This document shows, one piece after another, positions 30,166 to 39,409 of a stretch of 64,000 bases of DNA. The first letter of the stretch is position 1, and every line of letters starts with the position of its first letter. The notes beneath the pieces were generated by a model that was not told where the DNA came from, did no database searches, and saw only the letters and a list, made by a program, of their open reading frames with translations. The translations under genes and the position numbers were made by a program. The DNA is from Rhodomicrobium lacus (GTDB lineage Bacteria; Pseudomonadota; Alphaproteobacteria; Rhizobiales; Rhodomicrobiaceae), in NCBI RefSeq assembly GCF_003992725.1, contig NZ_RZNF01000001.1:91578-155577 (forward strand), read 5' to 3'.

Positions 30166-31275
30166 ATGGTGGCGTTCTTTCTGGCAAACAGGGGCAAGTT
30201 CAAGTTCAGCCTGCGCATGACGATCGCTGCGCTGCTCAGCATCCTTGTCGGTGCGATACTCAATCTATCTCAGGTTTACTGGGCGGCGCTTTCGGCTGTC
30301 ATCGTCATTCAGGGGAGCATCGGCGGCTCGTATCGCGCCGGGATGTACCGGCTGCTCGGCACCGTCGGCGGCGCGTTCTGGGGCGCGGTCGTGGCGGTTC
30401 TGATCCCGCACGGCACGATGGCGGCGCTCGCTTTGGCGCTGGTTGCGGCTGTGGCGCCGCTCGCGCTCCTGACCGCGTTCCGTCCCGACTGGCGCGTCGC
30501 CCCCATCACCGCCATCATCGTGCTCATGGGATCGACCCTACCGCCGACGGACCCGTTTGACGCCGCGATAGAGCGCGTCCTTGAAATCAGCGTCGGCAGC
30601 CTCTCGGCCGTCCTCGTCGCGCTCGTCGTGTTGCCCGCGCGGGCGCATGCGCTTCTCGTTACCTCGGCGAGCAAGTCCATCGCGGACATGGCGGCGATCG
30701 TATGCCTGCTTCAGACCTCAGGCGCGCGCGGCGTGCCCGTCGAGGCGCTCAGGGTGCTTCACAACGACCTCCGCGTTCAGATCGCCCAGACCGAGGCACG
30801 CGCGGCGGAGGCCAGCGTGGAAAGACAGAACCGTCTCGCCGATGGCCCCGATACGGAATCGCTCGTGCGCACCCTGAGGCGACTTCGTCACGATATCGCC
30901 ATGCTCGGACGCGTGTTGCGCGAGCCGTTTCCCGAAACGCTGCGCGAGGCGCTCGAACCGCCGCTTCTGACGCTCCTCGGAACGCTGGCGGGTTGGCTTA
31001 CGGCTGTTTCCCAATCCCTTCCGCAGGGCGAACAACCGACCTCTCCCGCAGCCGTCCAGGCCGCGCTCGAAGACTATCGGGCGACGCTCGACAAGGCGAT
31101 CAAGGATGGCCGTCTGTCATCGGCCAGCGCCGACACGCAGCGTATCTACGCGCTGCTGTTCGTGTGCGGCCAGTTCATCCAGAACCTTCAGGATCTGGCG
31201 AACCGCGCGGGCGAACTCACAAGCGAGAGGCGCGTCGCACGGGCGGCCGAACAAAGGCACGACCATGACGACTGA
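30166..31275 (+). CDS. FUSC family inner-membrane protein
   Basis: A 369-residue protein with five or six hydrophobic helices in its first about 165 residues (MTIAALLSILVGAIL, then WAALSAVIVIQ, then Ala/Leu-rich helices) and a long, helical, soluble C-terminal half. This is the fusaric-acid-resistance/aromatic-acid exporter architecture (FUSC, AaeB-like), although only half the length of AaeB. No membrane-fusion partner gene is adjacent. The ATG at 30166 starts the first hydrophobic region; the open frame above it is a shadow. Confidence 0.8.
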   Translation: MVAFFLANRGKFKFSLRMTIAALLSILVGAILNLSQVYWAALSAVIVIQGSIGGSYRAGMYRLLGTVGGAFWGAVVAVLIPHGTMAALALALVAAVAPLALLTAFRPDWRVAPITAIIVLMGSTLPPTDPFDAAIERVLEISVGSLSAVLVALVVLPARAHALLVTSASKSIADMAAIVCLLQTSGARGVPVEALRVLHNDLRVQIAQTEARAAEASVERQNRLADGPDTESLVRTLRRLRHDIAMLGRVLREPFPETLREALEPPLLTLLGTLAGWLTAVSQSLPQGEQPTSPAAVQAALEDYRATLDKAIKDGRLSSASADTQRIYALLFVCGQFIQNLQDLANRAGELTSERRVARAAEQRHDHDD

Positions 31276-31443
31276 GTGCGGCATCGACCGCGCGAGCGCC
31301 GGGTTTCGACCGCCAGCCGCCCCTTTCGATCAAATCATCACGATATTGTCTTTATCGCGCGATACGCGGAATTTGCCGGTGGGGGGTCAAGCGTTCGTTA
31401 ACCACGATTTGACATAATCGGCATTGTTCCGGGGGCCGATGTC

Positions 31444-32100
31444 ATGTGGCGTACTCTTGGTTTGTTCGCGCTTTGCGCGAGTCTCGGCGGATGCGCAGCT
31501 ACGAGCGCTTTGCCGTCATTGTCAGGGTTTGGCGGCAGTCTTTCCGATACGGAAGCGCCCAACGCCGCGTTGGCCGCGCAGCCGGTCGCTGCGTCCACCG
31601 CCCCTGTTTCGGGATCGTCGACCGGTATTTCCGGGATATGGTCGAACTTCTCGTCGGCATTCAGTTCGGGCGACGCGGCGTCGAAGCCGCCAGTCGGGCA
31701 GCAGCCGGACAATCTCGATCCGAACGAGGCCCTTCGCCTTGTGAACGACTACCGCGCGTCGCAGGGGCTCTCTCAGCTCTCGCTGGAGACGCACGCGACC
31801 GAAGCCGCCCAGATCCTCGCGAAAAACATGGCGAAGACCGACAAGATGTCCCATGTCGGCCCCGGCGGCGCCGATGTCGGCAAGCGCCTGGCCATGGCGG
31901 GCTACCGGTATCGGCTCGCAGCCGAAAACATCGGCGCGGGGCAGACATCGGTCGCCCAGATCATCGAAGGCTGGAAGAACAGTCCGCCCCATAGCCGAAA
32001 CCTGCTGCTCGCCGACGCGAAACACATGGGCATCGCGTTCGAATACAAGCCCGACACGAAGTTCAAGCGGTTCTGGGCACTTGTCGTGGCGGCGCCGTAA
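31444..32100 (+). CDS. CAP-domain lipoprotein
   Basis: A 218-residue protein with a lipobox LGGC (Cys17), so it is likely lipidated and held at the outer or inner membrane facing the periplasm. A Ser/Ala/Gly-rich linker to about residue 85 precedes a CAP/SCP domain (LRLVNDYRASQGL, then MSHVGPGG, AENIGAG, GWKNSPPHSRNL). The CAP His and Glu residues are visible in MSH and AEN. Bacterial CAP proteins have varied, mostly unknown functions; protease activity is not assured. Confidence 0.88.
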   Translation: MWRTLGLFALCASLGGCAATSALPSLSGFGGSLSDTEAPNAALAAQPVAASTAPVSGSSTGISGIWSNFSSAFSSGDAASKPPVGQQPDNLDPNEALRLVNDYRASQGLSQLSLETHATEAAQILAKNMAKTDKMSHVGPGGADVGKRLAMAGYRYRLAAENIGAGQTSVAQIIEGWKNSPPHSRNLLLADAKHMGIAFEYKPDTKFKRFWALVVAAP

Positions 32101-32201
32101 ATCGGCGACGGCGGCCTGCTCGCAAAGTTGACGATGCACGAGGCTCAAATCCCTGTTAAAGCTGCGCCGCTCGTGGAGGATTCGAAAGAGCTCGGGTGGT
32201 G

Positions 32202-34127
32202 ATGAATATCCAGGGTCAGGTCGCTGCTGAGCCACAAGGCGTGGCGGCAGTGCCGCAAGGGCAGACGAAAGCCATGGCTCTCGCAGCCCTTGGGGTCGTC
32301 TTCGGCGATATCGGTACGAGTCCGCTTTATACGCTCAAGATCGTGCTCGGCGCGAGCGGCCACCAGGTGGTTGACCGCGCCATGGTGCTCGGTTCGCTTT
32401 CGCTCATCATCTGGACACTCATCATCGTGACGTCGGTGAAGTACATCGCCGTGGCGATGCGCGTCGACAACCACGGCGAAGGCGGCATCATGGCCTTGAT
32501 GGCGCTCTTGAGCCGCGGCCGCAAGGGCCTCGGCAGCCCGCGGCAGAAGCGAACCTTCGTTGTCATTGTCGGCCTCGCCGGAGCAGCCCTCATCTACGGC
32601 GACGGCGTCATAACGCCCGCCATATCGGTGCTCTCCGCGCTCGAAGGACTGGCGATCAAGGCGCACAGTTTCGAGCCCTACATCCTGCCCGCGACGATCG
32701 TCATTCTCGTGTTGCTGTTCCTCGTGCAGCCGCGCGGAACGGCCACCATCGGCCGCCTTTTCGGGCCGGTCATGCTCGTCTGGTTCGCGACGCTGGGACT
32801 GCTCGGCATCGGCGGCATCTGGGAAAATCCCTCGGTGCTGGCCGCGCTCAACCCGGCGCACGGTCTTTACTACCTCCTGGAAGGCGGTCTCACGTCGTTT
32901 CTGATCCTTGGCGGCGTGTTCCTTTGCGTCACGGGCGCGGAGGCCCTCTATACCGATATGGGACATTTCGGGCGACGACCGATCCAGATGGCGTGGTTTT
33001 TCATCGTCTTCCCCTGCCTCGTGCTCAATTACGCGGGTCAGGCCGCGCTCGTGCTCGACGGAACGCCCATCGCGGAGAACACCTTCTATGCGCTGTGCCC
33101 CCGGGACCTGCTCATCCCGCTGGTCATCCTCGCGACGATTGCGACCATCGTGGCCAGTCAGGCGGTCATCACAGGCGCGTTCTCAATGACACGGCAGGCA
33201 ATCCAGCTCGGCTGGCTGCCCCGTCTCAACATCACGCAGACCTCGGCGCTCGGCTACGGTCAGATTTACATCGGCGTGGTGAACTGGACGATGATGGTGA
33301 TCACCATCGGCCTGACGATCTCGTTTCGCGAGGCCGACAATCTCGCCGCCGCTTACGGCATCGCCGTATCCGCCACCATGCTCATGGATTCGTTCCTGCT
33401 CTATATCGCGATGCGCGAATATCTCGGCTGGGACCCGCGGCTTTCCGCGCTGCTCGCGGCGTGCTTCATCATCGTCGATTGCGCCTTCGTTATCGCCAAC
33501 TCGGCGAAGATGCTGGACGGCGGCTGGGTTCCCCTGACGCTCGCCGCCCTCATAGCGGGCCTGATGTGGGTATGGCATTCGGGGCGGCGCGCGGTCATGG
33601 CCGTCCTCGTTTCAAGATATCTGCCGATCCACGAGTTTCTCGCCGAGATCGAGGAGCGCGGCATTCCCCGGGTGCCCGGCACCGCCGTTTTCATGACGCG
33701 CTCGAAGAAAGGGGTTCCGCCGGTCATGGCCTGGCACGTGAAGCATAATCGCGCGCTGCACGAGCGTGTGGTGGTGATCCACGTCTCGATCGAACCTGTA
33801 CCGTTCGTCAACCCCGAACACCGCCTTCAGGTGGAAACGGAAGACGATAATTTCTGGCGCGCCATGGTGTATTACGGTTTCATGGAGCGACCGGACATCC
33901 CGCCCATCCTCGAACTCATCAAGAATCGGGGCTACGATATCAATCTCGATGACGTGACCTACTACATCGGACGCGAGACGGTCGTACCCCGGGAGGACGG
34001 CCAGGGATTGCCGCGCTGGCAGGAAAATCTTTTCTCGATCATGGAGCGCAACGCCGCTCAGGTGACGGATTTCTTCCGCCTGCCCGTGGACAGGGTCGTG
34101 GAGATCGGCCGGCAGGTCGCGATCTGA
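32202..34127 (+). CDS. kup: Kup-type low-affinity potassium transporter
   Basis: A 641-residue K+ uptake protein of the KUP/HAK/KT family, moving K+ with protons. GVVFGDIGTSPLYTLK near the N-terminus and YGDGVITPAISVLSALEG are diagnostic. About twelve hydrophobic helices precede a C-terminal soluble domain of about 180 residues. GTG-GTG-ATG codons occur in a row at 32196-32204; I use the ATG. With the CPA2 antiporter at 4.6 kb, import and possible export of K+ are both represented. Confidence 0.96.
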   Translation: MNIQGQVAAEPQGVAAVPQGQTKAMALAALGVVFGDIGTSPLYTLKIVLGASGHQVVDRAMVLGSLSLIIWTLIIVTSVKYIAVAMRVDNHGEGGIMALMALLSRGRKGLGSPRQKRTFVVIVGLAGAALIYGDGVITPAISVLSALEGLAIKAHSFEPYILPATIVILVLLFLVQPRGTATIGRLFGPVMLVWFATLGLLGIGGIWENPSVLAALNPAHGLYYLLEGGLTSFLILGGVFLCVTGAEALYTDMGHFGRRPIQMAWFFIVFPCLVLNYAGQAALVLDGTPIAENTFYALCPRDLLIPLVILATIATIVASQAVITGAFSMTRQAIQLGWLPRLNITQTSALGYGQIYIGVVNWTMMVITIGLTISFREADNLAAAYGIAVSATMLMDSFLLYIAMREYLGWDPRLSALLAACFIIVDCAFVIANSAKMLDGGWVPLTLAALIAGLMWVWHSGRRAVMAVLVSRYLPIHEFLAEIEERGIPRVPGTAVFMTRSKKGVPPVMAWHVKHNRALHERVVVIHVSIEPVPFVNPEHRLQVETEDDNFWRAMVYYGFMERPDIPPILELIKNRGYDINLDDVTYYIGRETVVPREDGQGLPRWQENLFSIMERNAAQVTDFFRLPVDRVVEIGRQVAI

Positions 34128-34243
34128 ACCGCAGCGCGATGCCGTGTCACAGCAGCGCGGCGTTAGGGTGAGGCCATGGTTCCGCATTTTCGCCACCATC
34201 GGGGCACTCGATGCGTTGCCGATAGGGCCGGGAGGGGCACACG

Positions 34244-35218
34244 ATGAAAGCGCTGATCGTAAGCGACTTCAAGCAACCGCCAAGGTGGAGCGACTTCGCC
34301 GAGCCTTCGGCGGATATAGGCGAACGGCTCATCCGCGTGACGGCGGCTGGCCTCAGCAACCTCGCGCGCATCCAGGCGAGCGGCGTCCACTACGCAAGCC
34401 CGAAGGAAGTGCCTTTCGTCGCCGGTATCGACGGCGTGGGACGGCTCGACGACGGAAGCCGGGTGTATTTCTTCGCAGGCCGGCGCCCCTTTGGTGCGTT
34501 CGCGGAGCGGTGCGTGGCTCCTGCCGATCTTTGCGTTCCTGTCCCCGACGATCTCGACGACGTGACTGCCGCGGCGCTGGCAAACCCCGCCATGTCCTCC
34601 TGGGCAGCCCTCGTGCAACGCGCCGGGCTTCGCGCGGGCGAGACGGTGCTCATCAACGGCGCCACCGGCGCCTCGGGGCGGCTTGCGGTCATGATCGCCA
34701 GGCATCTCGGAGCGGCGCGCGTCATCGTCACGGGGCGTGACGGGGCTTCGCTCGCCGCTCTTGTCGGTCTCGGCGCCGATGAGGCGATCTCGCTGACCCA
34801 GGCGCCCGACGCGCTCGCGGCCTCCTTCGAGCGCATCATCGAGCGGGATCGTGTGACCGTCGTGCTCGACTATGTCTGGGGCGCATCGGCTTCGCTGATC
34901 CTCGGCGCAGTCGAACGGCTTGGCCGACGTCATGCGGCGGGACAGGATCCTATCCGCTTCGTTCAGATCGGCTCGATCAGCGGACAGACGATCACGCTTC
35001 CGGCGGCGGTGCTCCGCAGCACAACGCTCGAACTCATGGGCAGCGGCCTCGGCAGCGTTCCCGACCGCGTTCTCGTCGCCGACATCGGCGAGGCGTTCAA
35101 GGTGGCGACGAAGCTCGGTCTCACCGTCGACGTCAGTCCGGTTCCGATGGCGGACGGTGAAGAGGCTTGGACGCGCGGCGGATCGGGGCGCGAGCGTGTC
35201 GTTTTCACACTGAGTTGA
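34244..35218 (+). CDS. MDR-superfamily zinc-type alcohol dehydrogenase/quinone oxidoreductase-like protein
   Basis: A 324-residue medium-chain dehydrogenase/reductase. A GroES-like N-terminal domain is followed by a Rossmann domain with the nucleotide motif INGATGASGRLAV (near 145). The structural and catalytic zinc cysteines of classical alcohol dehydrogenases are absent, placing it with zinc-free quinone oxidoreductase-like enzymes using NADPH. Substrate unknown. It stands alone. Confidence 0.88.
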   Translation: MKALIVSDFKQPPRWSDFAEPSADIGERLIRVTAAGLSNLARIQASGVHYASPKEVPFVAGIDGVGRLDDGSRVYFFAGRRPFGAFAERCVAPADLCVPVPDDLDDVTAAALANPAMSSWAALVQRAGLRAGETVLINGATGASGRLAVMIARHLGAARVIVTGRDGASLAALVGLGADEAISLTQAPDALAASFERIIERDRVTVVLDYVWGASASLILGAVERLGRRHAAGQDPIRFVQIGSISGQTITLPAAVLRSTTLELMGSGLGSVPDRVLVADIGEAFKVATKLGLTVDVSPVPMADGEEAWTRGGSGRERVVFTLS

Positions 35219-35384
35219 GGCAACTGACAGCCCCTGACACCAGCCCTTCGAGGTCGCGGTTCGCTCTCAGCGCCCGATTACCGGCGTCGTTCGGTAAATC
35301 GCACGCGGCACGACGCTGTGAGTCCTGGGTGCCGATCCGCTTTTCTGCATCGATCGAGGCCGATTTAACCCCGATCTGGAAAGT

Positions 35385-35413
35385 TTGAATAAAACTGCCT
35401 GAAAAGGTAAACT
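35385..35413 (+). promoter_or_regulatory. candidate sigma-70-like promoter
   Basis: TTGAAT (35385-35390) and TAAACT (35408-35413) are separated by 17 bases, each matching four of six consensus positions. It lies about 40 bases before the Tyr/Arg-rich gene. Confidence 0.4.
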
Positions 35414-35451
35414 CTGCCACGTCTGAAATTCCAGACTTCAGGTGAGGCACC

Positions 35452-35745
35452 ATGATCAAAGCTATCTTTGCCGCTCTGACGCTTGTCGCCGCTGCGCTGT
35501 TCGCGCCTGCACAGGCGACACCGGCGACGCCGGCGGGCATTGCGACGGAAGCCGTGGCGTCGGAGGCGGTTGCCGTCCATTACCGTTATTACCGCCACCG
35601 CCGCTATTACCCGCGACACCGCGTCTATCGCAGGTATTACTATTATCCTCGTTACCGCTATTATTACTATCCACGGTACAGATATCGCTACTATCACCGG
35701 CCACACCGCCACTACTATCGCCGCCATTATTGGCGCCGCTGGTAG
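35452..35745 (+). CDS. small secreted Tyr/Arg/His-rich protein
   Basis: A 97-residue protein with a clear signal peptide (MIKAIFAALTLVAAALFAPA, cleavage after AQA near 22). After a Thr/Ala/Glu spacer, residues 42-97 consist almost wholly of Tyr (22), Arg (19), His (7) and Pro (4), with two Trp and two Val. Such tracts occur in other small rhizobial exported proteins of unknown role; stacking or cross-linking Tyr and metal-binding His are conceivable. AGGTGAGG precedes the ATG, a promoter lies upstream and an intrinsic terminator follows, so it is a complete single-gene unit and not an accidental frame. Confidence 0.8.
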   Translation: MIKAIFAALTLVAAALFAPAQATPATPAGIATEAVASEAVAVHYRYYRHRRYYPRHRVYRRYYYYPRYRYYYYPRYRYRYYHRPHRHYYRRHYWRRW

Positions 35746-35785
35746 CTGCTATCTCCGGCTTTTGCGACCGATGGCCCAGAAATCG

Positions 35786-35815
35786 CCCTTCCGCCGCCCG
35801 GCGGAAGGGTTTTTT
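35786..35815 (+). terminator. intrinsic terminator of the Tyr/Arg-rich gene
   Basis: CCCTTCCGCC (35786-35795) and GGCGGAAGGG (35800-35809) form a perfect 10-bp stem with a four-base loop, followed by TTTTTT. It lies 40 bases after the stop codon and nine bases before the end of the convergent acyl-CoA synthetase gene. Confidence 0.9.
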
Positions 35816-35823
35816 CTTGTGGC

Positions 35824-37449
35824 TCAGGACGTCTTGGCCATCTCGCGCAGGATGTATTTCTGGATCTTGCCGGTGGACGTCTTCGGCAGTTCGTTGAAAA
35901 CCACGTGGCGCGGGCATTTGTAGGCCGCGAGATGCTGGCGGCACCATGCGATGATCTCTTCCGCCGTCGCGGTCGCACCGGGCTTCAGTTCGATGAACGC
36001 GCAGGGCGTCTCGCCCCACTTCTCGTCGTGCTTCGCCACCACGGACGCCGCCTGCACGGCGGGGTGCTTGAACAGCACGTCTTCCACCTCGATGGACGAG
36101 ATGTTCTCGCCACCCGAGATGATGATGTCCTTGGAACGGTCCTTGAGCTGGATGTAGCCGTCGGGGTGCATCACGCCGAGATCGCCCGAATGAAACCAGC
36201 CGCCCGCGAGCGCGTCCTCGGTGGCTTCCTTGTTCTTGAGGTAGCCCTTCATGACCACGTTGCCGCGAAACATGACTTCCCCGAGCGTCTCGCCGTCCGC
36301 GGGCACGTGCTGCATCGTGAGCGGATCGATTACGGAGAGGTCTTCGAGCGGCACGTAGCGCACGCCCTGCCGCGCCTTCTTCTGCGCCTGCCCCGCCCCG
36401 TCGAGCGCATCCCACTCGGTCTTCCACTCGTTCACCACGGCGGGACCGTAGGTCTCCGTGAGGCCGTAAACGTGGGTGACGTTGAAGCCCGCCTCGCGCA
36501 TTTCGGCGAGCACGGCTTCCGGCGGCGGGGCGGCGGCGGTGAGAAACTGCACCTTCTGCTTCAGCTTGCGCTTCACTTCCGCGGGCGCGTTGAGGATCGT
36601 GGACATCACGATGGGCGCGCCGCAGAGATGGGTGATCTCGTTCTCGTAAAGCGATGTCCAGATCGCGTCGGGGCGCACGTAACGCAGGCAAACCTGCGTG
36701 CCCGCCACGAGCGGGATCGTCCAGCCGAAGCACCAGCCGTCGCAATGGAACATCGGCAGCGTCCAGAGATAGTTCGGATGCTTGCCGATCTGCCCTGCGA
36801 GCGTGTTGCCGAGGCTCGTCAGATACGCGCCGCGATGGTGATAGACGACGCCCTTCGGGTTGCCGGTGGTGCCGGACGTATAATTGAGCGTGATCGCGTC
36901 CCACTCGTCCGCCGGAGGCTGCCAGTCGTATTCCGGGTCGCCGCCTGCGATGAAATCCTCGTATTCGACTTCGGAAAGGCGCGCGCCGAGCCCCGGAAAC
37001 TCCGTGTCCGCATAGTCGATGACGACGGGCTTCGTCTCCGAGAGCTTCAGCGCCTCCGCCATGACCTTCGCATATTCGGTGTCGGTGATGACCACCTTCG
37101 TCTCGGCGTGATCGAGCATGAACGCGATGTTCGCCGCGTCGAGGCGCGTATTGATCGAGTGCAGCACCGCGCCCGTCATCGGCACGCCGTACTTCGCGTC
37201 GAGCATCGCGGGCACGTTCGGCAGCATCACGGAGACGGTGTCGTTCTTGCCGATGCCGAGTTTCGACAGCGCCGAGGCCAGCCTGCGCGAGCGAGCGTAA
37301 AACTCGGCGTAGGTATAGGTCTTCGCGCCATGCACGATGGCGGGATGGTTCGGGTAGACCCGCGCCGCGCGGGCGAGAAATCCGAGCGGTGTCAGCGGCT
37401 GATGGTTGGCCGGGGTCTTGTCGAGATTTTGCGTGTAGGCGGCGGTCAT
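35824..37449 (-). CDS. acyl-CoA synthetase (AMP-forming)
   Basis: A 541-residue adenylate-forming ligase that activates a carboxylic acid with ATP and couples it to coenzyme A. The P-loop-like motif is TSGTTGNPKG (191-200), later YGLTETYG, and the catalytic lysine is Lys528 in STGKIQKYIL. It resembles the medium-chain/short-chain branch that includes methylmercaptopropionyl-CoA ligases (DmdB-like); the acyl substrate cannot be fixed. No fatty-acid oxidation genes are adjacent. Confidence 0.93.
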   Translation of the reverse strand: MTAAYTQNLDKTPANHQPLTPLGFLARAARVYPNHPAIVHGAKTYTYAEFYARSRRLASALSKLGIGKNDTVSVMLPNVPAMLDAKYGVPMTGAVLHSINTRLDAANIAFMLDHAETKVVITDTEYAKVMAEALKLSETKPVVIDYADTEFPGLGARLSEVEYEDFIAGGDPEYDWQPPADEWDAITLNYTSGTTGNPKGVVYHHRGAYLTSLGNTLAGQIGKHPNYLWTLPMFHCDGWCFGWTIPLVAGTQVCLRYVRPDAIWTSLYENEITHLCGAPIVMSTILNAPAEVKRKLKQKVQFLTAAAPPPEAVLAEMREAGFNVTHVYGLTETYGPAVVNEWKTEWDALDGAGQAQKKARQGVRYVPLEDLSVIDPLTMQHVPADGETLGEVMFRGNVVMKGYLKNKEATEDALAGGWFHSGDLGVMHPDGYIQLKDRSKDIIISGGENISSIEVEDVLFKHPAVQAASVVAKHDEKWGETPCAFIELKPGATATAEEIIAWCRQHLAAYKCPRHVVFNELPKTSTGKIQKYILREMAKTS

Positions 37450-37659
37450 GGTGGCCCTCGGAGCAGCGCCGTCAGCGCGAGAAGTCCGGTGTCCCTGAAG
37501 GAGCCGACCGGAAGCGGTGCGCCCGCGATGACGCTTTCTTCAACATATGTTGCGGCTTTTATCGTAAATCGTCCGGCCGAAAAACCGAAACCTCGGCGCA
37601 TCAGACCAAGGGATACGATGCACCCGGACCGCAAGCCTCGCACACGCCAGGCCCGCTAG

Positions 37660-37884
37660 CTAGATGTTCGGGATACCGCACTTCCGGCCCGCGAGTGGCA
37701 GCCCGGTGCATGCAAGAATGCTTTTGGGCGGTTCCTGCGTTGCAGTCGTTCCGGTCGTCTTCTGGCCTTCCGCTGAAGCTGACGCGGATGGTTGGGTTTC
37801 GGTGCCAACAGATGTCCGTGGCGCTTCTGCTGCGCATGCGGACAGAATGAGCGAAATCGCGACGCAAGAGAACACGCGCGCCAT
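37660..37884 (-). CDS. small lipoprotein
   Basis: A 74-residue protein with lipobox LSAC (Cys17) after a short hydrophobic helix, then a Thr/Ser/Ala-rich tail with two further Cys (ILACTG and RKCG). GGAGG five bases before the ATG is an excellent ribosome site and supports its reality despite its size. Function unknown. It is divergent from the ppx/gppA-like gene. Confidence 0.7.
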   Translation of the reverse strand: MARVFSCVAISLILSACAAEAPRTSVGTETQPSASASAEGQKTTGTTATQEPPKSILACTGLPLAGRKCGIPNI

Positions 37885-38113
37885 GGTAGCCTCCGTGCCG
37901 GGATTGATTTACCCTCCCCTCCTGCATCGAGGGCGGCGATTCGCTCAATCGATAAATTGTAAGGAAGTTTTTACGGCGGCCTTTCCGCAGCGTTTCGCGC
38001 GCGCTCGAAGAAGCGATGTCTTTCGTTTGCGGATGCTAAAAAAACTGTTAGTCTTCTCTGTTAGTGGGGCGGCAAGACACAATCTGCGAAAAATAACGCA
38101 GACGGAGGTTCGT

Positions 38114-39409
38114 TTGGCCATCGGAGAAAGAGGCGGCGCCATTTTCGGAGAGCAAGACACCGCCGTCTGCGACGAAACGGTCGAAACTGCTTTTGCTATT
38201 CCCGTTGCCCCTTGCGCGTCCACGGCCTCCCCGCGTTCGGCCATAAAGGTTACTCCGCCGGTCTATCGCTCCGGGAAAATGTCGCGCTCAGCCGACGCGC
38301 CGGAAGCCTCGTCCTCCGCGATTTACGGCGCGCTCGATCTGGGAACAAACAATTGCCGCCTGCTCGTCGCGCGTCCCTCGCGCCGGGGCTTTTTCGTGAT
38401 CGACGCCTTCTCGCGCATCATAAAGCTCGGCGAAGGTGTCAGCATGTCGGGCGTGTTGTCGGAAGAGGCTATCGCCCGTACGATCGAGGCGCTCAAGGTG
38501 TGCTCGGCGAAGATGAACCGGCGCGGTGTGACGCGCTCGCGCCTCGTCGCGACTGAAGCCTGCCGGATCGCGAAGAACGGACCGGACTTCATCGCCCGCG
38601 TGAAGCGCGAGACGGGTCTTTCGCTCGAAATCATCGGCCGGGAGACGGAAGCACGCCTTGCCGTTTCGGGCTGCGCATCGCTCATCGACAAGCAGAGCGA
38701 CTATGCGCTCATCTTCGATATCGGAGGCGGCTCGTCGGAATTCGTCTGGCTCAACCTCAGGACCGGGCGGCGCGCCCGGCGGATCTCCATCGAGGACCGG
38801 CTCCGCATTCAGGATTGCATCGAGGCGTGGACATCCCTGCCCTTCGGCGTGGTGACGCTCGCCGAGCGTTTCGGGTCAAGCCGCGCAGAGGGTTTCCAGT
38901 TCGAGGACATGGTGCGTTTCGTGCAGGCGGAACTCGAACCTTTCAGCCGCGCGAACGGTATCGGCGCCAAGATCGCCAGCGCCGATACGCACCTGCTCGG
39001 CACGTCCGGCACCGTGACCACCATTGCAGGCGTTTATCTTGGCCTTGCGGAATATACGCGCGCAAAGGTGGACGGCTGCTGGCTCTCGACCGACAGCATC
39101 CGCGAAGTGTCCGCGCGAATCGCCGGTATGAACTGGGCGGAGCGCGCGGCGCAGCCCTGCATCGGGGCGGAACGGGCCGATCTCATCCTCGCGGGCTGCG
39201 CGATCATGGAAGCCATGATCCGTGTCTGGCCCGTGAACTCGCTGCGCGTCGCCGACCGGGGCCTGCGCGAGGGTATCCTCGCAACGCTGATCGCCGAAGA
39301 CGCCATCCGCGAGCGTGGGCTTGCCGAAAAAAATGTCGGCAAACTTCGTCTCGATCCGGCATTATCGGCGCATGACGAAGCGAGAGCAAAATCCGGACCG
39401 ATCCTTTAA
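38114..39409 (+). CDS. Ppx/GppA family phosphatase
   Basis: An exopolyphosphatase/guanosine-pentaphosphatase family protein with actin-like ATPase folds: ALDLGTNNCRLLVA (phosphate 1 motif) and DIGGGSSEF (phosphate 2). It removes terminal phosphate from polyphosphate or pppGpp. The TTG at 38114 has GGAGG five bases upstream and gives 431 residues. An ATG at 38279 (376 residues) starts closer to the conserved domain but has a poor ribosome site, so the start is uncertain. The end overlaps rlmE by 38 bases, a pairing common in Alphaproteobacteria. Confidence 0.88.
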   Translation: MAIGERGGAIFGEQDTAVCDETVETAFAIPVAPCASTASPRSAIKVTPPVYRSGKMSRSADAPEASSSAIYGALDLGTNNCRLLVARPSRRGFFVIDAFSRIIKLGEGVSMSGVLSEEAIARTIEALKVCSAKMNRRGVTRSRLVATEACRIAKNGPDFIARVKRETGLSLEIIGRETEARLAVSGCASLIDKQSDYALIFDIGGGSSEFVWLNLRTGRRARRISIEDRLRIQDCIEAWTSLPFGVVTLAERFGSSRAEGFQFEDMVRFVQAELEPFSRANGIGAKIASADTHLLGTSGTVTTIAGVYLGLAEYTRAKVDGCWLSTDSIREVSARIAGMNWAERAAQPCIGAERADLILAGCAIMEAMIRVWPVNSLRVADRGLREGILATLIAEDAIRERGLAEKNVGKLRLDPALSAHDEARAKSGPIL

